DNA of 64,000 bases from Saccharothrix saharensis (lineage in GTDB: Bacteria > Actinomycetota > Actinomycetes > Mycobacteriales > Pseudonocardiaceae). Under the pieces are notes generated by a model. That model was not told where the DNA came from. It did no database searches and saw nothing but the letters and a program-made list of their open reading frames with translations. This document shows positions 35,342 through 43,318 of the stretch, piece by piece (the stretch's first letter is position 1; every line of letters begins with the position of its first letter). A program made the position numbers and the translations under genes. The stretch is taken from contig NZ_VFPP01000001.1 of assembly GCF_006716745.1 (NCBI RefSeq), positions 3,472,001-3,536,000 on the forward strand. The letters are read 5' to 3'.

Positions 35342-37831
35342 ATGTCCGGGTTAAATTTCGATGCGCTCAGCGGTCCTTCGGCCGCCGATCGGGAAACCCA
35401 TCCCAGAGATATCTTTGCCGCATTGCCCAGTAAATCATCACGCTTCGAGTATCTTCGCGATGTCCAACGTGAAGTATTCGATGGCTGGCATCTCCGCCGC
35501 ACAGAGCGGGACCTAGTCGTCAAGATGAACACGGGGAATGGAAAGACGCTCGTTGGCCTTCTCATGCTGAAGAGCTGTTTGAATGAAGGCGTCTACCCTG
35601 CAGCATATCTCACGCCTTCAGTTTTCCTCGCCGACGAGGTTACAGATACCGCGATGGCGTTGGGACTTAGAGTTGCGCGAGACCCTCGTGATCCTGATGT
35701 TGCGGCAGGCAAGGCGATCCTGGTTGCCACCGTACAGACGCTTTTCAACGGAAGAAGCAAGTTCGGAGTTGGATCCGAAGGTCGAAAGATTCGCCTTGGC
35801 TCCGTACTGATCGACGATGCTCACGCTTGCTTGAATGTCATTGAGGAACAGTTCGAGATCAAGATACCGGCTGAACATGCAGCGTCTCAAAAGATCCGCA
35901 GGCGGTTCAGCTCAGTACTCGAAGCTCAAGATCACGCAAAGTTCCTTGCCATTCTCGACGGTGAACGACAGCCAGCACTTCTCGTACCACCATGGGATTG
36001 GTACGACGCTCAACCTGAAATCATGCAGATTTTGCATTCCCACAAGAGCGACGAGCCCCTTGAATGGACGTGGCCACTTGTGAGCGGATGCCTCTCACAG
36101 TGTAGATGTGTGATTGATGCAGCCGAGGTGCAGATCAAACCGATCCTTCCACCAGTTGATGTCATTCCAAGTTTCGCCCAGGCGAAACGAAGGATATACT
36201 TGACTGCAACTCTCTCTGACGACAGTGTCGTAGTCACACATTTCGCTGCGGACGCTGACTCAATCCGCAAGTCGCTCACGCCTAGCGCAGCCGATGATAT
36301 CGGCGATCGGATGATACTTGCGCCTCAGATGATCCAGCCAGCATGGTCCGATGACGATCTCAAGGGATATCTGTCGGAAATCTCAAAGGTCCATAACGTT
36401 GTTGTGATCGTTCCTTCTAAGCGAAGGGCGGACTGGTGGTCAGACATAGCTGATCAGACGTTGGACGCGGGCAAGCTGCAGGCTGGCATTAAGGCACTTC
36501 GCGATGGACGAATCGGATTGACCGTGCTCATCGGCAAGTATGACGGTGTGGATCTTCCCGATGACGCTTGCCGAGTCCTCGTTATCGATGGCGTCCCTGA
36601 GGCATACGATGGCCTCGCCAGAGTGGAAGCCAGCGCTCTCGACGACACACACGCAATGACGGGACGGCAGCTACAAAGAACAGAACAAGGAATGGGGCGG
36701 GGTATCAGGTCCCGCGACGACCATTGCGTAGTTCTATTGCTGGGCGGGCGACTCATTAGGCGTCTTATCGAAGGTGATGCACTAGCTCACTTCAGCCCGG
36801 CGACCCGCGCGCAGATGCAGCTTGCAAACCAAGTATTCGACCAACTCCGAGACGGCACTGTCGACGATATCAAGACCGCCATTTCACAGTTCCTCACTCG
36901 TCACCCCGGATGGGTTACTGCCAGCAGAAATGCTCTTAACGGGGTCAAATACGGCACCGGGAGCGTATCAGAGGCTGCTGTGCAGTCACGCCGGGCGTTT
37001 GAACTAGCTGTGCAACAACGTTACCCCGAGGCTGCAGATGCTCAACAAAAGGCCGTCAACGCAGTGTCACAGTCACCGCGTGAGCGCGGTTGGTTGATGC
37101 AACAACAGGCTGCTTTTGTCCATCCGACAGATGCGGTCCGAGCACAGGAAATTCAGACTGTCGCGCTTGACCATAATTCGAGCCTCCTGCGCCCAAAGCA
37201 GGGAGTTGCGTACGTCCGCCTGAAGGGGCGGGCACAGGAACAAGCAGTAAGCGCAGCAACCTTTCTGTCAGGACAGTATTCAAATGGCACGGAAGCTGCT
37301 GCCGCGATCAACGCGCTCCTCTCGGATCTGATCTACGATCAGGATCCGAACACAGTAGAGCCGTTCGAGCAAGCTGTATACGATCTAGGAGATCACCTAG
37401 GGCTCGTGACGCAGCGCCCCGAGCGCGACTTCAAACGTGGCTCAGATAACCTCTGGGCTTTGAACGAAACTAACTACTTCGTCATCGAGTGCAAGAGTGC
37501 AGTGACGACAGATTATATCAGAAAAAAGGATGCGGATCAGCTTGCCGGATCGATGAACTGGTTTCGGGCCGAATACTCACACCCCGCAACCGCTCTTCCC
37601 GTTCTGTTCCATCCGGTCAACAGGCCGAACCGCGATGCATCTTTGCCAGCAGGTACCCGGATTGTAACCCGAGAAGATCTTGAGTCGATGAAGGACTCGG
37701 TTCGAATGTGGGCAATGTCCCTGAACGATATTGATCTATCTAATCCTGACGAAGTCGGCGCCCGACTGAAACTGCATAAACTCAGTGGACAAAAGATCAT
37801 CACTACCCACAGTTCTGTGGTCGCGCCGTAG
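35342..37831 (+). CDS. SF2 helicase fused to a C-terminal PD-(D/E)XK-like nuclease domain
   Basis: 829-aa protein. The N-terminal helicase has Walker A NTGNGKT (about 63-69), motif II DDAH (158-161), motif III LTAT, and a DinG/XPD-like second RecA domain with motif VI 'QRTEQGMGRGIRS' near 470. After a helical middle region, about 680-770 resembles a restriction-endonuclease fold: 'ERDFKRGSDNLWAL' followed by 'FVIECKS' with an E-x-K at Glu716. The ATG at 35342 has AAGGTGG 7 bp upstream. Codon use and G+C are far lower than in the host genes. It is cargo next to attR. Helicase-nuclease fusions are common among phage-defence genes, so a defence role is a reasonable inference, not a demonstration. 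Confidence 0.85.
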   Translation: MSGLNFDALSGPSAADRETHPRDIFAALPSKSSRFEYLRDVQREVFDGWHLRRTERDLVVKMNTGNGKTLVGLLMLKSCLNEGVYPAAYLTPSVFLADEVTDTAMALGLRVARDPRDPDVAAGKAILVATVQTLFNGRSKFGVGSEGRKIRLGSVLIDDAHACLNVIEEQFEIKIPAEHAASQKIRRRFSSVLEAQDHAKFLAILDGERQPALLVPPWDWYDAQPEIMQILHSHKSDEPLEWTWPLVSGCLSQCRCVIDAAEVQIKPILPPVDVIPSFAQAKRRIYLTATLSDDSVVVTHFAADADSIRKSLTPSAADDIGDRMILAPQMIQPAWSDDDLKGYLSEISKVHNVVVIVPSKRRADWWSDIADQTLDAGKLQAGIKALRDGRIGLTVLIGKYDGVDLPDDACRVLVIDGVPEAYDGLARVEASALDDTHAMTGRQLQRTEQGMGRGIRSRDDHCVVLLLGGRLIRRLIEGDALAHFSPATRAQMQLANQVFDQLRDGTVDDIKTAISQFLTRHPGWVTASRNALNGVKYGTGSVSEAAVQSRRAFELAVQQRYPEAADAQQKAVNAVSQSPRERGWLMQQQAAFVHPTDAVRAQEIQTVALDHNSSLLRPKQGVAYVRLKGRAQEQAVSAATFLSGQYSNGTEAAAAINALLSDLIYDQDPNTVEPFEQAVYDLGDHLGLVTQRPERDFKRGSDNLWALNETNYFVIECKSAVTTDYIRKKDADQLAGSMNWFRAEYSHPATALPVLFHPVNRPNRDASLPAGTRIVTREDLESMKDSVRMWAMSLNDIDLSNPDEVGARLKLHKLSGQKIITTHSSVVAP

Positions 37832-37910
37832 CGGTATCGATGCGCCGGCCCTAGGAGTTGAACGATGGTCGGCAAGGCTACGCGTCCACGGTCGCGATCG
37901 GTCCGTTGGC

Positions 37911-37971
37911 GTGGTGCGGGCCGTGGTGCGAACTGTGGTAGATCCGTGACAGTTGAGCCTCTGGTGCGAAC
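37911..37971. promoter_or_regulatory. Candidate integrase arm-type sites, right end
   Basis: GTGGTGCGGG (37911), GTGGTGCGAAC (37923-37933) and CTGGTGCGAAC (37961-37971) repeat the motif seen beside attL. They lie about 50-110 bp inside attR, the spacing expected of arm sites. Confidence 0.55.
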
Positions 37972-38023
37972 GCTTCGTTCATCATAGTAGCTGGTAGCGC
38001 CCACCACGGTGAAGTAGATGGAC

Positions 38024-38067
38024 ACTTCTAATCCCGAGGTCGCAGGTTCGAATCCTGCCGGGGGCGC
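38024..38067. repeat. attR: second copy of the 44-bp tRNA-Arg repeat
   Basis: Identical to 24759-24802. Only the 3' part of the tRNA is present (no acceptor 5' strand or D-arm), so this copy is not a gene. The 470-bp stretch from 37832 to 38302 holds only the arm sites, attR and the hairpin at 38092. Confidence 0.95.
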
Positions 38068-38091
38068 AGCAGTGCGGGTGAGGACGTCGGA

Positions 38092-38114
38092 GCCGATCTC
38101 CGGTCAAGATCGGC
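38092..38114. terminator. Displaced native terminator of tRNA-Arg
   Basis: GCCGATCT pairs with AGATCGGC around a 7-nt loop, with a weaker outer GTG...ACGT/ACGTCAC extension. It lies 25 bp past attR, where the tRNA terminator would be in an empty chromosome. Confidence 0.6.
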
Positions 38115-38302
38115 CCACGTCACACCCGCGATGATCTACTTCTCAGGTCCGAGACCTCGTACCGCACCGCGGCGGCACGACGTGCGGAGTCGGACGACGA
38201 ACGTGTCGGCCCCGCTCCGGGTGGTGATCCGCGCGGGCCATGACCCGACGTCCTGCGTCGAAAGGCGCGGAACTCGTGCCCGCGCGCGGCCGAGCCGGCG
38301 GG

Positions 38303-39532
38303 TCAGACCGGGCGGGTGGAGCGGCAGCCCTCGGTGGGGCAACCCCAGCCGGCCGTCGTCGTGCCCACGGTGACGAGGGCGGCGTGGGCCAGGAAGCGGT
38401 CGCGTTTCGTGCGCTCGTCCAGGTGGGCGCAGGCGCACCCGGCGCCGGGGTGGGACGGTTCGTCGTGCGCCAGGCCCATGTAGCCCAGCGGGACACCGAG
38501 CCCCTCGGCGATGGCGGTCAGGGTGTCGTAGGACTCGACCTTCGCACCGGACAGGACGCGGTCGACGTCGTGGTGCGGTTGGCCGGTCAGCGCGGCGATC
38601 CGGTCGCGCGGCACGCCGTGGTGGGTCAGCAGGCGGTAGACGGTGGTGATGTCGCGCAACGCCAGCGCGGTGCGCATCTCGTGGTGCTCCCACACGTCCG
38701 GCAGGTCGGGTCGGACGGGGAGCAGGGGGCGGACCGCCCGTTCGTCCACGGCGGGGCCGGGCGCGGTGGCGGCCAGCCAGTCGTTCCACGCCCAGTCCGG
38801 TTCGGGCGGCGGCGCCAAGGCGTGAGGGGCGGTGTGCGGGGCGGCGGACAGGGCCACGCCGTGCACGTCGTTGCGGAGGCGGTACGGGATGGCCGCGCAG
38901 GACGGGACGCGGCACGTGGAACCGGCCAGGATCGCGGCGACCGAGCCGCCCGGCGGGCCACCGCGCCAGTACAGCTCGAAGGTGTCACCCACGACGACGC
39001 CGTCCAGCCACGCGGCGCCGCGCCACAGCGGCAGGCGGCGCAGGACCCCGCTCATCAGGTCCGACGTCGGCGGGGTCGGTTGGTCCGCCGCGGCCGCTTC
39101 CAGGGGCTGGGGGCGGTCGGCCAGGGCGAGGTCGACGGGCAGACCCGCGGCGACGGCCCGCCGCCAGCGTTCCCGCGTCACGCCGAGCAGTCGTGCTTCG
39201 CCGTCGGGTGAGCGCAGGTCCAGGTGGTCACGGCGCGGGCGGACGCGCAGGCCGGGCACGCCGTGGAGCCGGTCGCCCGCGACCGCCGGGAGGAGTTGGG
39301 TCAGCAGGTCGTCCAACGCGGCGTCGTGGACGCGCAGGCCGAGCACCTTCTCGTCCGGCCGCACCCGGCCGACCACGGAAGTCGGGCGCAGCGGGTGGCC
39401 ACGCCTGCGCATGCCCGCCATGGTGCGCGTGACGGCGGACAGCAGCGCGGCCTCGAACCGGCGTTGACCCGGGGTGCGGGCGGCGGGCACGACCGGGCCG
39501 GGGACGGCACCGCCGCGTTGCCTGCGCACCAT
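38303..39532 (-). CDS. Helix-turn-helix protein with unknown N-terminal region
   Basis: 409-aa protein. Residues about 294-355 ('ALRDITTVYRLLTHHGVPRDRIAALTG...YDTLTAIAEGLGVPLGYMGLA') match the HTH that in many actinobacterial regulators sits at the N-terminus before TPRs. Here it is near the C-terminus. It is followed by Cys pairs (CAC, CPTEGC) that could bind metal. The N-terminal 290 residues, including 'WLDGVVVGDTFELYWRGGPPGG' and a CRVPSC pair, are not recognised. The ATG at 39532 is a tentative start; longer in-frame starts exist. It faces the attR end and was probably the original chromosomal neighbour of the tRNA. Confidence 0.65.
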   Translation of the reverse strand: MVRRQRGGAVPGPVVPAARTPGQRRFEAALLSAVTRTMAGMRRRGHPLRPTSVVGRVRPDEKVLGLRVHDAALDDLLTQLLPAVAGDRLHGVPGLRVRPRRDHLDLRSPDGEARLLGVTRERWRRAVAAGLPVDLALADRPQPLEAAAADQPTPPTSDLMSGVLRRLPLWRGAAWLDGVVVGDTFELYWRGGPPGGSVAAILAGSTCRVPSCAAIPYRLRNDVHGVALSAAPHTAPHALAPPPEPDWAWNDWLAATAPGPAVDERAVRPLLPVRPDLPDVWEHHEMRTALALRDITTVYRLLTHHGVPRDRIAALTGQPHHDVDRVLSGAKVESYDTLTAIAEGLGVPLGYMGLAHDEPSHPGAGCACAHLDERTKRDRFLAHAALVTVGTTTAGWGCPTEGCRSTRPV

Positions 39533-39849
39533 GTTCGGTGTCTCGCCCGTGCACCAGTACCGCTTGACCAGAGAGCTTGTCGACACGAGGAACCTCCGCG
39601 GACGCCACCCGGTCGACGCCACCGGGTTCACGGACGCACGAGCGCACACCGGTGCGACCGCGTGGACGACGAACCCCGGGAAAGTAGGCGGACATGCGGG
39701 ACGCGTCCCCTCGACGCGCTCTGGAGGCACCCACTCCATCCGGGTCAGGAGGAGCCTCGGTGGCAGCCGCACCTGCCAGGTCACAAAACTACAACAACGA
39801 CGTTGGCCGGCGGGGCACGATCACTCGAAGGTGCGAACTCCTCGGTTTT
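39533..39849. other. 317-bp gap without a convincing gene
   Basis: Region upstream of the HTH gene and downstream of the methyltransferase, both on the minus strand. It may include the true start of the HTH gene (the frame stays open to 39784) and its promoter. Nothing else is seen. Confidence 0.5.
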
Positions 39850-40641
39850 TCAGAGCCTGCGGCCCACGGCGGCCAGGCCGGCGAACCGCTCGGGGTGCTC
39901 GTCCACGTCCTCCGGCGACGCGGGACGCCACAGCGGCAGGTGCACGACACCCGGCTCGACCAGCTCGTACCCCTCGTACAACGCCTCGACCTCGGACTTG
40001 GAGCGCATCGTCATCGGCGTGGCCGTGCGCCGCCGGTACAGGTCGGTGTGCTCGTCGGCCTGGGCGTCCTGACCGTCGTGCGTGGCGTGGGAGATCACCA
40101 GGTAGCTGCCGGGCGGCACGGCGTCGCGGTAGGCGGCGATGATCTTCACCGGCTCGTCCGGCACGAAGTGCAGCACCGCGACCATCATGACCGCGACCGG
40201 CCGGTCGAAGTCGAGCAGCGCGGCGACCTCGGGGGCGGCCAGCACCGCGTCCGGGTGGCGCAGGTCCTCCTGGACGACGGTGGTGCGCGGGTCGTCACCG
40301 AGGATCGTGCGGCTGTACGTGACCGCGATCGGGTCGTTGTCGACGTAGGCCACGCGCGAGGCCGGGCCGGCTTCACGGGCCACCTCGTGGACGTTGCCGA
40401 CGGTCGGGATGCCGGAGCCCAGGTCGAGGAACTGGGTGACGCCCCGGCTCACGCAGAACTGGACGGCCCGGCGCAGGAACGCCCGGTTGGCCTGCATGAT
40501 CAGCGGGAGCTCCGGCCACATGGTGATCGCCTGCTCGGCCATCTCCCGGTCGACGGCGAAGTTGTGCGCGCCGCCGAGGTAGTAGTCGTAGACCCGGGCG
40601 GCGCTCGGCCTGGTCAGGTCGATGTCCGGTCGTTCACCCAC
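39850..40641 (-). CDS. SAM-dependent methyltransferase, DUF574 family
   Basis: 263-aa protein with the DUF574 opening 'IDLTRPSAARVYDYYLGGAHNFAVDREMA', the SAM-binding motif 'FLDLGSGIPTVGNVHEVA' (about 71-88), acidic loop 'VAYVDNDPIAV', and 'PGSYLVISHAT'. This family is hugely expanded in Streptomyces and relatives and its substrates are unknown. The GTG at 40641 has AAGGAG 8 bp upstream. It is divergent from the hypothetical gene at 40807. Confidence 0.93.
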   Translation of the reverse strand: MGERPDIDLTRPSAARVYDYYLGGAHNFAVDREMAEQAITMWPELPLIMQANRAFLRRAVQFCVSRGVTQFLDLGSGIPTVGNVHEVAREAGPASRVAYVDNDPIAVTYSRTILGDDPRTTVVQEDLRHPDAVLAAPEVAALLDFDRPVAVMMVAVLHFVPDEPVKIIAAYRDAVPPGSYLVISHATHDGQDAQADEHTDLYRRRTATPMTMRSKSEVEALYEGYELVEPGVVHLPLWRPASPEDVDEHPERFAGLAAVGRRL

Positions 40642-40806
40642 GGCTTGCTCCTTCCCCAGGTCCGGCAGCTTAGGCGTCGGGTGGCCGTGACCCGAGGTCA
40701 GGCCGATCGCGTACTGCCCGCGGATGGTCCGTTCGCACCCCGCGGATTGTCGGACCCCCTCGGTAGAATCGAACACGAGTTCGATCGCGCGCGAGGGGAG
40801 CTTGCC

Positions 40807-41436
40807 GTGGAGCCGATCAGCGTCACCGCCCTGTCCTTCACCGAGTACGTCATGAGCGGTCAGCGGGGCCGCATCAGCATCGTGTCCGAGCAGCGGCGCA
40901 TCTACCTGTCGTCGGAGCAGTGGGTGGCCGGGTTCTACAACCCCGTGCGTGACGCGATGCGGCGGGCGGCGAACTCGCCCGACCCGGCCGCGGAGCTGGA
41001 CAAGGTGGTCGAGGCCGCGCACCGCAACCCCCGTGCCGGCCGGCCGCGCGCGTTCGAGGAGCTGCGGGAGGGGTTCCTGCCGTGGTTGCAGTCGACCCGG
41101 GCTACCGGGGTGCCCACGGGAGCGGCGCGGTGGCAGGCAGGCGACCTGGCCCTGCGGGTCCGACCGCACTTGGGGCTGCGGTTGCCGGACGGGTCGAAGG
41201 CGGCGGTGCTGGTGTACGTGAAGGAGACGCCGATGACGCAGGAGGCGGCGAACGTCGGGTTGCGGATCCTGCAGCAGACGGTGGCCGACACACTGCCCGG
41301 CGCGGTGCCGCTGGTGTTGGACGCGCGGCGGGGGCGGGCGTTCCGGATGTCGCGGCGGACGAACCTGGCGAAGTTGGACGCGCTGATCGCGGCGGAGGCG
41401 GCGGGGTATGTGGTGCATTGGCGGATGAGCGCGTAA
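40807..41436 (+). CDS. Hypothetical protein, actinobacterial
   Basis: 209-aa soluble alpha/beta protein, not recognised. No membrane span or known motif is seen. The GTG at 40807 has GAGGGGAG 8 bp upstream, and the frame shows normal actinobacterial codon bias. It is a single gene followed by a strong hairpin. Confidence 0.75.
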   Translation: MEPISVTALSFTEYVMSGQRGRISIVSEQRRIYLSSEQWVAGFYNPVRDAMRRAANSPDPAAELDKVVEAAHRNPRAGRPRAFEELREGFLPWLQSTRATGVPTGAARWQAGDLALRVRPHLGLRLPDGSKAAVLVYVKETPMTQEAANVGLRILQQTVADTLPGAVPLVLDARRGRAFRMSRRTNLAKLDALIAAEAAGYVVHWRMSA

Positions 41437-41470
41437 CAGGGGGCCGGATTCGGCTTGGTGGTCCGGTCCG

Positions 41471-41516
41471 GCTCGATTTGACGTGGTGCCCGTACCGGCA
41501 CCACGTCGAATCGAGC
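41471..41516. terminator. Strong 20-bp stem-loop terminator
   Basis: Arms 41471-41490 and 41497-41516 pair over 20 bp with a single G-T wobble and a 6-nt loop. It follows the hypothetical gene by 35 bp and faces the convergent amidohydrolase. Confidence 0.8.
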
Positions 41517-41661
41517 TTCCGCGGTCGTTGGCCGGCGTGCGTTGCGGGCACACGATCGGGGGAAGCGGACAACCTCTGACAACCTGAACCGCATTTCTCA
41601 CGTTAGCCGGAGAAAACGGCCGGCCGGCGGCGAGGAGGCATGGGCGGGGGCCTGGGTCGGG

Positions 41662-43245
41662 TCAGGTGAAGTCGGCGGGGTTGTGGATGAAGTCGCCCGC
41701 GATCACGGTGGCGGCGACGGGGATGTCGGAGATGGTGGAGATGTCTGCGGTCAGGGGGTTGGTTTCGAGGATGGTGAAGTCCGCCAGCTTGCCCGGGGTG
41801 ATGGTGCCCAGGGCGTGGTCCTGGCGGCACGCGTAGGCGGCGCCGATCGTGTACGCCGCGAGGGCTTCGTGGACGGTGGTCGCCTCGGTGGGGCCGATGG
41901 GGTTGCCCTCCTTGGAGAGGCGTTCGGCCATGAACTGGATGGCGCGCAACGGTCTGCCGTCGGCGACCGGGCGGTCGGAGCTGCCGGCGATCGGGATGCC
42001 CCGGTCCAGGAACGCCCGGCCGCGGTACATCCAGGGGGTGCGGTCCGGGCCCATGATGGTGGCGTAGTCGTCGCCGTAGGCCCAGAGGAACGTCGGTTGG
42101 ATGACCGGGATGACGTTCAGGGCGGCGATCCGGTCGAGTTGTTCCGGGCGGACGAGGCCGCAGTGTTCGATCCGGTGCCGGGTGTCCAGGCGGGGGACGG
42201 CCCGCTGGGCTTCGGCCAGTGCGTCCAGGGCGAAGTCGACGGCGCGGTCACCGATGGCGTGCACGGCCAGTTGCCAGCCGGCGGCGTGGCCGTCGAGGAT
42301 CGCGGCGCGCATCGAGTCCGGGTCGTCCTGCAGTTGGCCGGCGGTGTCCATGCCTTCGTACGGCCAGGTCAGCGCGGCGGTTCGGGCCAGCATGCCGCCG
42401 TCGGTCCACAGCTTCAGCGGGCCGATGGAGAGGCGGTCGTCACCCAGTCCGGTGCGCAGGCCCAGCGGCAGGGCACGGCGGATGCCGTCGGTGGCGTGGG
42501 CGGTCACGGGTTCCAGCCGGTCGGCGGAGACCATCAGTTGGATGCGGATCGGCAGGGTGGCGCGTTGGTAGGCCTCGACTTCCAGCGGGCTGCTGCCGAT
42601 CAGGCCGCCGCCCACGCCGGCTTCGGCGGCCAGGACGACGCCCTCGCGGAGGCACTGGTGCGCGCCGGATTCGACGTCGGCGGCGATGTCCTCCAGCGAG
42701 TAGGGCAGGCGGAGGGCGCGGACGGCGGTTTGGGCGGCTTCGGCGAGGAAGCCGGTCGGGGTGCCCGTCGCGTCGCGTTGGGCTTCGCGCAGCGCCGAGG
42801 CGGGCAGGACGGCGAGGACGTCGCCGCTGACGACGCAGGCGTGGCCGGAGAGGTCCTGCACGTAGACGCGGGGGCCGATCAGGTCCAGGTCGCGTGAGGT
42901 CAGCGGGCGGTCCAGGGCGCGGTGGTCGTAGCCGGCGGCTTCGACCCAGCCGGACGAGCGCGGTGCGCCCCGGAGGACGTCGAGGACTTGGGCGACGGTC
43001 GTGCAGGACGAGACGTCCGGGGTGCGCGCGGCGCGTCCGGTCCAGGCGAGGTGGTTGTGGGCGTCCACGAAGCCGGGGAGCACCACCGCGCCGTCGAGGT
43101 CGACCACGCGGCGCGCGGGGAGGTCGGCGACGTCGTCGTCCAAGCCGACGATCCTCCCGGCCCAGACACCGATCACGGACGCCGTCGGCCGGGTCGGGTC
43201 CAGGGTGACGACCCGTCCGCCCACCACCTTGAGGTCGAGGATCAC
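41662..43245 (-). CDS. Amidohydrolase family 3 protein (YtcJ-like)
   Basis: 527-aa metal-dependent hydrolase. The N-terminal beta-sandwich leads to the metal motif 'PGFVDAHNHL' (about 59-68). Later His residues are 'AVHAIGDRAV' and 'HRIEHCGLV', and the Asp is 'SSDRPV'. The C-terminal 'TITPGKLADFTIL' closes the composite domain. The substrate is probably a cyclic amide or N-acyl compound. The GTG at 43245 is preferred; a TTG at 43251 is also in frame. It is divergent from the iron-box formyltransferase, so it could share that control. Confidence 0.9.
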   Translation of the reverse strand: MILDLKVVGGRVVTLDPTRPTASVIGVWAGRIVGLDDDVADLPARRVVDLDGAVVLPGFVDAHNHLAWTGRAARTPDVSSCTTVAQVLDVLRGAPRSSGWVEAAGYDHRALDRPLTSRDLDLIGPRVYVQDLSGHACVVSGDVLAVLPASALREAQRDATGTPTGFLAEAAQTAVRALRLPYSLEDIAADVESGAHQCLREGVVLAAEAGVGGGLIGSSPLEVEAYQRATLPIRIQLMVSADRLEPVTAHATDGIRRALPLGLRTGLGDDRLSIGPLKLWTDGGMLARTAALTWPYEGMDTAGQLQDDPDSMRAAILDGHAAGWQLAVHAIGDRAVDFALDALAEAQRAVPRLDTRHRIEHCGLVRPEQLDRIAALNVIPVIQPTFLWAYGDDYATIMGPDRTPWMYRGRAFLDRGIPIAGSSDRPVADGRPLRAIQFMAERLSKEGNPIGPTEATTVHEALAAYTIGAAYACRQDHALGTITPGKLADFTILETNPLTADISTISDIPVAATVIAGDFIHNPADFT

Positions 43246-43268
43246 CCGCAAAGGCTAGCCCACCTCAC

Positions 43269-43307
43269 TTAGGTTAGGGTTGGATAACTTAGGCGAGCCT
43301 ATCCAAG
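43269..43307. promoter_or_regulatory. Tandem IdeR/DtxR-type iron boxes
   Basis: 43269-43287 begins TTAGGTTAG and matches the 19-bp DtxR consensus at 13 of 19 positions. 43289-43307 begins TTAGGCGAGCCTA and matches at 14 of 19. The two boxes are one base apart and end 11 bp before the formyltransferase ATG, so IdeR with Fe2+ should repress it. Confidence 0.8.
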
Positions 43308-43318
43308 GAGGAGCTCCC

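Larger units (their letters stand above)
24759..38067. mobile_element. AICE-like integrative conjugative element in tRNA-Arg(TCT)
   Basis: A 13.3-kb element between 44-bp att repeats. It carries a tyrosine integrase, an excisionase-like HTH protein, a TraB/FtsK-type translocase, two Spd-like membrane proteins, a WhiB protein, an XRE regulator, three Nudix genes and a helicase-nuclease gene. A single DNA translocase with no type IV secretion genes is the hallmark of actinomycete elements that conjugate double-stranded DNA. No RepSA, RepAM or clear replication initiator was recognised. The small prim-pol-like gene is the nearest candidate. G+C falls markedly from about 33.8 to 37.8 kb, which indicates mosaic origin. 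Xis lies 8 kb from int, unlike the usual adjacent pair. Confidence 0.92.

Noticed and set aside
24759..38067. Prophage
   Set aside because: No capsid, terminase, tail or lysis genes. TraB and Spd genes identify a conjugative element.
38024..38067. Second tRNA-Arg gene
   Set aside because: Only the 3' 44 bases are present, with no acceptor 5' strand or D-arm. It is the attR copy.
38136..38915. Minus-strand frame overlapping the end of the HTH gene
   Set aside because: It overlaps the better-supported HTH gene at 38303 almost completely and is Arg/Pro-rich.
41471..41516. Small regulatory RNA from the 20-bp hairpin
   Set aside because: It sits directly after a gene stop between convergent genes with no promoter-like sequence. 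A terminator is the simpler explanation.
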